From NCBI GenBank assembly GCA_947453125.1, contig CANGGC010000078.1, positions 1-8,221 on the forward strand: 8,221 bases of DNA, in the 5' to 3' direction. This DNA comes from Planctomycetaceae bacterium. GTDB taxonomy: Bacteria; Planctomycetota; Planctomycetia; Pirellulales; UBA1268. Below, piece after piece: positions 1 through 5,907 of this stretch (within the stretch, counting starts at the first letter, position 1; every line of letters starts with the position of its first letter). The notes beneath the pieces were generated by a model, which ran no database searches, was not told the origin of the DNA, and worked only from the letters and a program-made list of their open reading frames with translations. The position numbers were made by a program, and so were the translations under genes.

Positions 1-1049
1 ACGACGTTGCGGATTTGGGCACCGACAAGGCTGTGCGGGTCGCGCCGCTCGAAAAAAACGGCGATCGACTCCAACTGATCAAAGGCCTCGGCGCGATTGG
101 TAGGCGCTCCCCGCCGCCCCCCGCCGACCTCTCCTTCCCCTTCCTCGGTCGGATTCCCGTCGACAGCGGCGCCAACGTCGCTGTCGACGGGCTCCTCCTT
201 GGTCTGAGGAACGGCCCCCGGGGCAAAGGTGCGGATCGCCGCATCGCACTCCTCGAAGAGATCGCGGATCGGGCCTGCCGGCAGCACGGCGGCGCCGTCA
301 GAAGCACTCGACACGGCATTGGAAAGCAATTCCCATTGCTCGGCCGCATGCCCAAGTTCTAGGAACACCTCCCGGAGATGGGGGACCGGCGTCGAGGCAA
401 CGGCCTGTTCGAACTGCGCCGGCGACACCGCGCCGCGCTCGACCGCTAGCTTCACCTTTTCTTCGCTCTCTTCGCGCACGAGGTCGCGACTGCTCCGCCA
501 GTGGCACAGGGCATATTCTTCGTCAGACCGGCTCTTCGTGAACGGAATATGGAGGATGGCGGGAATCAACAGCCCCTCGCTATCGATGCCGACGAGTCGC
601 TGCAGCGGCAGAGTCCGCTCTTCGACAACGGCCTGCTCGTCCGCCGGCCCGTCCTCCGGATCGGGAATTGGAAAGAGATCGCCCCACGTCGATTCCACCA
701 TCACCCGGGTCATCGCGAACCCCGCCGCGAGCCCGATGAAACCGTCCGTCCGCGCGAGGGCCTCGATGGTCATCGCCGCGATTTCGAGGTCACGAGAGCG
801 GTTTCTGAGGATGTCGAGCCCACCGTCTCGCACCTCCTCCCAGACGCCACGGGCCGCGGGCCACCCCCCGTCCGAGCTGTCACCGTCGTCGGCGCGACGC
901 TCGATCCGGCGAGCCTCCTCGCGAAGATCGCGGAGGGCCGACCGTGCTGCCCTCCCCTCCTCGGAAAGCTGGAGGTTCTCGCCGCAGGGCAGGTCCCCAC
1001 TGATCGGATAGCTGAAGTCATTCGGATCGATATCGACGGAGAGTGGCAC
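1..1049 (-). CDS. tssA: TssA (ImpA-family) type VI secretion tail assembly/cap protein, C-terminus cut by window edge
   Basis: The first 349 codons of this gene are present and the rest lies beyond the left edge. TssA proteins act in the cytoplasm, helping baseplate docking and polymerisation or stabilisation of the TssBC sheath and Hcp tube. The N-terminus has the ImpA signature at residues 15-26 (PISGDLPCGENL). It is followed by W70-E-E-V, an RSRDLEIA stretch near 84-91, and the GFIGLAAGFAM block at 103-113 leading to W122-G-D-L-F-P-I-P, then a QRLVGIDSEGLL block near 150-161. After a variable, acidic and Gly-rich linker (about 285-317) comes NRAEAFDQLESIAVFFERRDPHS at about 318-340, split here only for description. 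It resembles the C-terminal ImpA motif in which an R-x-EA helix leads to FxRRxPHSP. The GTG start at 1049 was chosen because GGAG lies 8 bases upstream and the protein then opens with PLSVDID, as usual for the family. An in-frame GTG further upstream, near 1085, is less likely. It is last in the visible operon, 189 bases after the sigma gene. I am confident of the family. The exact TssA subclass cannot be set without the C-terminus. Confidence 0.86.
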   Translation of the reverse strand, partial: MPLSVDIDPNDFSYPISGDLPCGENLQLSEEGRAARSALRDLREEARRIERRADDGDSSDGGWPAARGVWEEVRDGGLDILRNRSRDLEIAAMTIEALARTDGFIGLAAGFAMTRVMVESTWGDLFPIPDPEDGPADEQAVVEERTLPLQRLVGIDSEGLLIPAILHIPFTKSRSDEEYALCHWRSSRDLVREESEEKVKLAVERGAVSPAQFEQAVASTPVPHLREVFLELGHAAEQWELLSNAVSSASDGAAVLPAGPIRDLFEECDAAIRTFAPGAVPQTKEEPVDSDVGAAVDGNPTEEGEGEVGGGRRGAPTNRAEAFDQLESIAVFFERRDPHSLVGAQIRNV

Positions 1050-1057
1050 GGCAGGAA

Positions 1058-1061
1058 CTCC
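1058..1061 (-). promoter_or_regulatory. Shine-Dalgarno site of tssA
   Basis: On the minus strand GGAG is followed by an 8-base spacer and then the GTG at 1049. It is the best ribosome-binding match in front of any start in this region. It is the main reason for placing the TssA start at 1049 rather than at the upstream in-frame GTG. Confidence 0.55.
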
Positions 1062-1238
1062 AGGCAAGGCCGCAAAGTCTTCCCACACTCTACAATGCGA
1101 AATGCTGCGTCGATGGATGGCTCGGGCGCGATGGTCCCTGCTTCGGTCGGGCTCACCGCGGCCCGGCGGAGGGTTGTGGCGGTCGTGCCGCCGATGCGGC
1201 CTGACAGAAAAGCCCGTCCTGGAAGTCCTCGTGGCTCG

Positions 1239-1928
1239 TCAGGCGAATCCGCCGCGTTCCAGGGCGATCCGCAGGTCCGCCAGGGTCCGGGTCTGCAACC
1301 GGCTGGCCCAGGCGACGCTGATCCCCACCCGCTTGGCGGCCTCTGTGAGCGTGCGGCCCTCGAAAAAAGTCCCCCGCACCAGGGCCGCCTCTTTCTCGGG
1401 CAGGGCGTCGAGCAGATCGCGCAGGCGCATCACCAACTCCAGATGGAGTGTCGCTTCGCTGGCGTCGGCTTCCCTGCCGAGCAGGTGGAACTCTTGTAAG
1501 TCGGTCCGTGCCGGACGCCGTGGGGGAGGCTGATCGGACGCGGCCCCCGCTGACACCGCGCCCAACGCGCCCTTCGACGATGGCCCGCACCCGGACTCTG
1601 GCGACGGCGGCGCTTGAGCGGCGCTTGCCGGCTTGCGCTCGTAGCGCCCCGCCTCGTACGCGGCACGATCGAACCACGCCATCTTTCCCAGCCCTTCGAG
1701 CATCGCCCCGCGAATGCGATGCCAGGCATAGGTCGTGAACTTCCGGCCCCGTTTGGCATCAAACGCGGCGATCGCCTCGAGCAGGCCTATTTGGCCATAG
1801 GCCACGAGATCATCCAGTTCGACAGTGCGCGGACACCGTTGATGGGTTTTCCAGGCAATTGCCCGCACGAGGCCCTGGTACAGCATGAACATTTCGTCCC
1901 GCTGGACCGCCGACGGTCCCGCGGTCAT
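1239..1928 (-). CDS. Sigma-70 family RNA polymerase sigma factor, FliA/WhiG-like, embedded in the T6SS operon
   Basis: The predicted product (229 aa) directs RNA polymerase to a specific promoter class. Region 2 is clear at residues 12-90: VELDDLVAYGQIGLLEAI (36-53), then A-FDAKRGRKFTTYAWHRIRGA (54-75). This is the core-binding and -10-recognition pattern typical of FliA/WhiG/SigD factors. Region 4 lies at about 163-225, with ALPEKEAALVRGTFFEGRTL (175-194) followed by a helix-turn-helix, TEAAKRVGISVAWASRLQTR (195-214). Between them a roughly 70-residue Pro/Ser/Ala/Gly-rich stretch (about 95-160) occupies the place of region 3, which I cannot recognise. The ATG at 1928 overlaps the TssM stop as ATGA, so translation is probably coupled. 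A GTG at 1943 in the same frame is an alternative. Sigma-54 activators are known in some T6SS loci, but a sigma-70-type factor inside the structural operon is less usual. Its targets, possibly this cluster or the divergent gene, are not shown by the sequence, and no FliA-like promoter was recognised nearby. Confidence 0.88.
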   Translation of the reverse strand: MTAGPSAVQRDEMFMLYQGLVRAIAWKTHQRCPRTVELDDLVAYGQIGLLEAIAAFDAKRGRKFTTYAWHRIRGAMLEGLGKMAWFDRAAYEAGRYERKPASAAQAPPSPESGCGPSSKGALGAVSAGAASDQPPPRRPARTDLQEFHLLGREADASEATLHLELVMRLRDLLDALPEKEAALVRGTFFEGRTLTEAAKRVGISVAWASRLQTRTLADLRIALERGGFA

Positions 1929-3418
1929 CGCGACAATTTCCACCAGATGATCGCCCCGATCGCGGCAACCATCACGGCAACGGCAGCGAACAACCCCCGT
2001 GACGTCCGAATTGCCCAGGCTTCGGCCCGCAGACTCTCGTCGGTCCAGTCGAGTTCGCCCTGCAGGTGCACGACCCGGTCGAGCACCTCACGGACAAAGG
2101 CCCGACGATTGGCCTGGCGCGAAATCGAAGCCACGTAACAGCCTGCCAGGAGCGGTGCAACGCCCCCGCGGCCACCGCCGGAGTGGTGGGCATCGGGGCA
2201 GAACGCCGGCGGGAGTGCCCGGGCCAGCTGCGAGCTGACGTGCAGTCGCAGTCGAAGGAGCATCGCCAGCAGGTGGCGGTTGGTGGGTTGCTGCGCGATC
2301 CGCCGAGGGTCGAGCAGCAGTTCCCCAAGAAGATCGTTCAGTGGTCCAGTGGCATTCAACGCCAGGGCACGCAGCGACTCGGGCGTTGGCGTCAGGCCGG
2401 GCGGAAACGGTTGCCCACAGGCCGCGGACCGCCTCCCTGCCTCGAGACGGCCGAGCAATTCCTCGATCGCCGGGTCATCCTGGAGGACACCCGCCACCAC
2501 GGTCACCGGCGCTCTCACTCCGAGCACCCGCGTGACGGTTGCCAGATCCTCCCCCAACGCCTGTCCGAGGCTCGAGGCATCCGCATCGGCGGGGTGGTTC
2601 ATCTGCAGCGGAAGCAGCACCAAGACGCCATTGATCGCCGCCATGGGGACACGGGCCTGCCGCAGTTGATCGCAGGCGTATTCGAGGCGTTCGAGAGCCT
2701 CGCGCCGCTCTTTGCCAGACTGGAGCGCCGCGGTCGTCGGCGCCGGGCGTTGCCCGCCGCCGGTGTTGGCGTCCAACGGCTCTCCCGATGGGTCGCGATC
2801 GGCGCCCGCCGCCGGAGCGGCCGGCAACGAGGGCCCTGTCCGCGCTCCGTCGGCTGCCGCTGCTCTGACGGCCGTCGCGGCAACCGAAGTCTGCCCGGCT
2901 CCGGACAGACAGACGAAGATGGCTTCCTCCGAGGCGAAGACATGGAGTGGTCCGCCACCGCTCGGCGACTGCTCGACGACGAGTGCCGTCGGCGTCTCTG
3001 CGAACAAGGCCCGCTCGGACTCGCCTCCATCAGTTCCGAGGACGAGAAACAGGGGCGATTCGGTGAGGGCAATCTGTTGCCGGGCAAGCTCGACGGTAGC
3101 AGCGTCCCACGCGGCTCGGATGTCAGGCCAGCGGCCGTCCTGGTGTTCCAGCCACAGGCGGGCTGCCTGATGGACAAGCAACGGCACAACGAGGAGGAGC
3201 GCCAACAACGCGAGAGCTTTGCCCGGGCTCCACCACGACTGGAGGACGGCACGGTCGCCGGTCCACACCACCACACTGACCGCGAGGAGAACGACGACCA
3301 GTTGGAACAACGCGACGATCCAGGCGATCCTTGCCGCCACCGACACGTTGCCAAACCAACGGACCGCCGCCACGGCGGCCGTGTATGGCAACAGCAGGAT
3401 CTTCAGCAGGAGTTGCAT
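1925..3418 (-). CDS. tssM: Short TssM/IcmF-like inner-membrane protein of the T6SS, lacking the periplasmic half
   Basis: TssM anchors the T6SS trans-envelope complex in the inner membrane with TssL. This product (497 aa from the ATG at 3418) has two membrane helices (about 32-52 and 67-87), a cytoplasmic IcmF-type domain, and a third helix (about 474-493) with only SR after it. Family-like blocks are PLFLVLG (122-128) followed by GTDGGESE where TssM usually has a GPPGxGKT P-loop; EEAIFVCLSGAG (164-175) in place of the AVxxDTAGR strand; RVPMAAINGVLVLLPL (256-271), matching the R-x-x-PxNGVLV segment; a CGQPFPPG segment near 334-341; and AGCYVAS (425-431), matching RGVYFTS. Typical TssM has about 1,100-1,200 residues, with roughly 700 periplasmic residues after this helix, so this is a short form or one split into two genes. 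I chose ATG 3418 because the 25 upstream codons (from GTG 3493) fall into a hairpin and are poorer in third-position G/C. GTG 3493, giving 522 aa, remains possible. The Walker A lysine is absent, so nucleotide binding is doubtful. Confidence 0.8.
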   Translation of the reverse strand: MQLLLKILLLPYTAAVAAVRWFGNVSVAARIAWIVALFQLVVVLLAVSVVVWTGDRAVLQSWWSPGKALALLALLLVVPLLVHQAARLWLEHQDGRWPDIRAAWDAATVELARQQIALTESPLFLVLGTDGGESERALFAETPTALVVEQSPSGGGPLHVFASEEAIFVCLSGAGQTSVAATAVRAAAADGARTGPSLPAAPAAGADRDPSGEPLDANTGGGQRPAPTTAALQSGKERREALERLEYACDQLRQARVPMAAINGVLVLLPLQMNHPADADASSLGQALGEDLATVTRVLGVRAPVTVVAGVLQDDPAIEELLGRLEAGRRSAACGQPFPPGLTPTPESLRALALNATGPLNDLLGELLLDPRRIAQQPTNRHLLAMLLRLRLHVSSQLARALPPAFCPDAHHSGGGRGGVAPLLAGCYVASISRQANRRAFVREVLDRVVHLQGELDWTDESLRAEAWAIRTSRGLFAAVAVMVAAIGAIIWWKLSR

Positions 3419-3490
3419 GGTGGGGTGCACCGCGGCGGCGGGCTTCGCTGGCTGTGGATGAAGTGATCCGCCACCGGATGCGGCGGTCGA

Positions 3491-3524
3491 CACCCCCGAA
3501 AAACCTCGGCTGTTTTTGGGGGTG
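3491..3524. repeat. Inverted repeat (hairpin 1) at the upstream edge of tssM
   Basis: The arms CACCCCC (3491-3497) and AAAAAC (3499-3504) pair with GTTTTT (3512-3517) and GGGGGTG (3518-3524), 13 base pairs in all. One base is bulged (G3498) and the loop has seven bases (3505-3511). In the tssM-sense RNA the 3' arm contains the GGGGG run and the alternative GTG start at 3493. Folding would hide that start. No T-run follows the stem on either strand, so it is not a standard intrinsic terminator. It could be a leader RNA structure, an mRNA-stability element, or a protein-binding palindrome. Confidence 0.6.
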
Positions 3525-3530
3525 CCTCAA

Positions 3531-3561
3531 GTGGAAACAGGTCACTGATGACTTTTTCCAC
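3531..3561. repeat. Inverted repeat (hairpin 2) in the tssL-tssM gap
   Basis: GTGGAAA (3531-3537) pairs with TTTCCAC (3555-3561). Inside that, GTCA (3541-3544) pairs with TGAC (3549-3552) around the tetraloop CTGA. The two stems are separated by a small internal loop (CAG against TT). The element lies 6 bases from hairpin 1, so the gap holds two consecutive stem-loops in the tssL-tssM transcript. It could equally be an operator. The symmetry is seen directly; any function is inference. Confidence 0.55.
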
Positions 3562-3611
3562 GGGGAGTCAGGGTTGGCAAAGGCCTGAAGCGCACGGGAG
3601 CAGCAGGGCGA

Positions 3612-4226
3612 TCAAAGGAGAAACGCCCCCCAAGCGGTGACGATCAGCGCCGCTGCCGCCAAGGCCGACAAAAGAATCGCCCACATCAGTTCCGATCTGC
3701 CCGAGAGAGGCGGCGCTCCAGGCACCTCCGGACCAATCGCAGGCACGATGGGCCGATCGACGTTCAGTTTGATGAGTTGTCCGTTGGCCCGCAGCCAGGT
3801 GTCGAGCGCGTCGGGACGGTCGCGGAAAATGCCGCGGAATCCCATCAAGACAGCGGCCACGTACACCTGCAACACATCGCGGGACGGCAGGGCGGCTGCC
3901 TTTTCGGCCCGCGCATAGAACTCGGTGGCTCTCCGCCGCGATCCGAACAATTCAACCTCGAGCGCATGGTTCTCCCACCACGATTGTCCTGGCCACACGA
4001 TATCGACGATCATCAATTCGTCGGCCGCCGCAGCCAAGGCGTAGCCGGCCAGTTCCCACTCCGCCGCCAGCGGCCCGCGGCATCTGGCGGCCGTGGCGTC
4101 GAACCGCGCCCGAAGCGCGGCCCGTTCGGCATCGACAGGGCCCGCGGTGCCGTTCGCGGCCCGCTCCGCCAGCGCGAGCACGTCCTGCATGAGTGGGACA
4201 ACCGCGACAACAAAATCTGGAGTCAT
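3612..4226 (-). CDS. tssL: TssL (DotU-family) inner-membrane protein of the T6SS
   Basis: TssL is a tail-anchored inner-membrane protein. Its cytoplasmic domain binds TssM and the baseplate protein TssK. The product (204 aa) opens with a DotU-like helix, PDFVVAVVPLMQDVLALAE (3-21). The hallmark core follows: YALAAAADELMIVDIVWPG (62-80), QSWWENHALEVELFGSRR (81-98), then EFYARAEKA (102-110). The family pattern VLQVYVAAVLMGFRGIFRD (118-136) matches the Y-x-x-LxLGFxGxYR segment. One C-terminal membrane helix lies at about 180-202, as expected for TssL. No peptidoglycan-binding OmpA domain follows. The ATG at 4226 fits the family N-terminus. A GTG at 4283, giving 223 aa and overlapping the tssK stop as GTGA, is a real alternative but has no Shine-Dalgarno match and adds a charged, non-family extension. 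It lies just downstream of tssK and upstream of tssM, a usual T6SS order. Confidence 0.88.
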   Translation of the reverse strand: MTPDFVVAVVPLMQDVLALAERAANGTAGPVDAERAALRARFDATAARCRGPLAAEWELAGYALAAAADELMIVDIVWPGQSWWENHALEVELFGSRRRATEFYARAEKAAALPSRDVLQVYVAAVLMGFRGIFRDRPDALDTWLRANGQLIKLNVDRPIVPAIGPEVPGAPPLSGRSELMWAILLSALAAAALIVTAWGAFLL

Positions 4227-4279
4227 GTCCCTGCTGCCTGCATGCTCGTCCGGACCGACGCGGATCGCTCCGCGGCGTT

Positions 4280-5746
4280 TCACCTGGGTATGGCGAAGAG
4301 CGCGAACTCGAGCGACCCCTTCTGGCTTTCATAAGCGACGTCGACGCGGCGTCTCCCGGCCAGCTCGTCGGCGTTGAGGATCGACGTATCCCGCAGGCGG
4401 ATACCCATCGACTGCGTAGCCTGTACCGACCGCCAAGCAGGGTTCTCCGTCCCGATCCGATAATAAAGCCATCCACTCCGCGCGGGCAGGCCCCGTGGCA
4501 GGCGTTCGACCGGAAAGAGCTCCAGGCCAGGCACCCCCATACGGAACAACCGATCCACCTCCTCCGTACTGCCCAGCTTCCAGTCGAGGTGGTTGTCGCC
4601 CGTCAGCAGGCGGTGGCAAATCTCTTCCGACATGTCTCCCCGGAGGACCCCGACGTAGCACTGCCAGTCGGACTGCAGCCACTTGGGCTCGAGCGCGGCC
4701 GAGAGCGTTGCCGTGCCAATCCCCACGAAGTAACGCTGCTCGAAATCGAGCACTGCCACGCGCGAAAGCATGCCCTCGATGATCTCTTTGACTCGCCGAA
4801 AAACCCGCGCTAGGTCGTCATGGTCGTAGACGGGAAGTTCTTCGAGCCGGCGATCGGCCTCGAAAACCGCCAATTGCCCGGCCACGCGGCAGAGCTCCGT
4901 GTACGCGGTCCGCGGGTGGACGCCGCGCGCGAAGGCGATCACCCGCAACACGCCACGGGCTTCGAGGAGTTTGGAAAGCATGAACAGCCGATCCAAATCG
5001 CCCGGCTCCGAACTGGAGAACCCGACCTGCCGACTGACGACCTGCTCCGTGAGCACCTCCACCTTGCGGCCAATCAGATCGTAGATGCCCCGCACGACGT
5101 CACGGCCCAACGGCGGCCACGCATCGACCGACAGCATCGGCGGAAAATAATCGGGGTCGATCTCGGGAGCGCCCTCGCGGTTTGCCGCCTGGCGGATCTG
5201 GGCGATCGGCAGGACTTCAAAACCGGAAAGATCCTCGGTCGAAAGCTTGAGCCGGAGGTTGAGCCGGAGGAAATCGACCTCCTGATCGTTGCCCCCCGAG
5301 GCCTCGTCCTGAAGCGACTGCTGGACGGCCTTGAAGCGGCTGCGACTGTCCGGTCCGGGCGGTGAGACGTTTGCGCCTCCCGGGTCAAACCGCGGTACGG
5401 CCAGATACACCCGGACCGTTTCGCTGGACTGGAGTGACTCGCCGAGCGCGGCCGACAATTTCGCCATTTCCGTCAATGACGTGTTCAGATTGACACGCTC
5501 CGGTTCCTCGCCCGGCTCGAGCCAGACCAGCCCGCCGTCCCGAAGGCGGGCCTGGCACGCCCGGAGTTCGAGTTGACGGTTGGCCAGCGCCACCGGGTCG
5601 ATTTCCAGCCGCACGATCCCGTAGCAGAAAGGCTCCGCGGCGATGGTGGAGAAGGCCAGCCGCTCCGCCGCATGCCTATCGGCAGCCTGAAAATGGTGAG
5701 GCCGGAGGAACATTCCCTCCGACCAGTTCACGGGAAGATAACGCAT
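4280..5746 (-). CDS. tssK: TssK, T6SS baseplate subunit
   Basis: TssK is a cytoplasmic trimer that joins the baseplate (TssEFG, VgrG) to the TssL/TssM membrane complex. The product (488 aa) begins with the diagnostic TssK motif LPVNWSEGMFLRPHHFQAAD (4-23), which continues into the shoulder domain (YGIVRLEIDP at 42-51 and onward). Other family blocks are VRVYLAVPRFDPG near 111-123, DYFPPMLSVDAWPPL near 199-213, and HPRTAYTELCRVAGQLAVFE (277-296), ending with ELPVYDHDDLARVF (303-316). The C-terminal head domain, about 320-488, is present. Proteobacterial TssK has about 440-450 residues, so this one is slightly long. The frame stays open for 171 codons upstream, but that part has no TssK similarity and would run into the divergent gene. 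The ATG at 5746 puts the family motif at residues 4-23. A weak GGA lies 8 bases before it. It is the first gene of the minus-strand operon. Confidence 0.95.
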   Translation of the reverse strand: MRYLPVNWSEGMFLRPHHFQAADRHAAERLAFSTIAAEPFCYGIVRLEIDPVALANRQLELRACQARLRDGGLVWLEPGEEPERVNLNTSLTEMAKLSAALGESLQSSETVRVYLAVPRFDPGGANVSPPGPDSRSRFKAVQQSLQDEASGGNDQEVDFLRLNLRLKLSTEDLSGFEVLPIAQIRQAANREGAPEIDPDYFPPMLSVDAWPPLGRDVVRGIYDLIGRKVEVLTEQVVSRQVGFSSSEPGDLDRLFMLSKLLEARGVLRVIAFARGVHPRTAYTELCRVAGQLAVFEADRRLEELPVYDHDDLARVFRRVKEIIEGMLSRVAVLDFEQRYFVGIGTATLSAALEPKWLQSDWQCYVGVLRGDMSEEICHRLLTGDNHLDWKLGSTEEVDRLFRMGVPGLELFPVERLPRGLPARSGWLYYRIGTENPAWRSVQATQSMGIRLRDTSILNADELAGRRRVDVAYESQKGSLEFALFAIPR

Positions 5747-5907
5747 GACTGCATTCCGAAGAGCGACCACCAGGGGCACTGACGAACTGAGACTCCACCC
5801 CCGGGCCGTCCAATGGCCGCGCCGCGGGGGGGCGGCAACGGAGAACGCCAGGAAACCAGTATCGTAGCCTGGGACGGGCAGTCTATACACTCCGGGTCCC
5901 TTCTCCC
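5747..5907. promoter_or_regulatory. Divergent promoter region between tssK and the caspase-like gene
   Basis: This 161-base spacer separates two genes transcribed away from each other, so promoters for both should lie here. It contains no coding frame I can support. On the plus strand TATACA (5884-5889) resembles a -10 box, 18 bases before the ATG at 5908, but no -35 match stands at the usual distance. A short palindrome, CCGCGCCGCGG, lies near 5817-5827 and runs into a G-run, and a CACCCCCGGG stretch lies at 5796-5805. No clear site was recognised for tssK, so the region is called from gene orientation alone. Confidence 0.5.

Noticed and set aside
1087..1109. TAGAGT and ATCGAC boxes on the minus strand as a possible tssA promoter
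   Set aside because: The boxes match the -10 and -35 consensus poorly. A separate tssA promoter in the 189-base gap is possible but not supported by sequence.
1187..1200. Small inverted repeat GCCGC-CGAT-GCGGC between the sigma gene and tssA, considered as a terminator
   Set aside because: Only five pairs and no T-run on the minus strand. It is common by chance at this GC content.
501..1499. Plus-strand open frame of 332 codons
   Set aside because: It lies antisense to tssA and the sigma gene, which have clear family motifs. Its product is Arg/Pro-rich without recognisable motifs, and it spans the tssA-sigma gap, as expected of a high-GC shadow frame.
2066..3466. Plus-strand open frame of 466 codons
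   Set aside because: It is fully antisense to tssM, rich in Arg/Gly/Gln with no domain pattern, and is explained by GC-rich third positions on the other strand.
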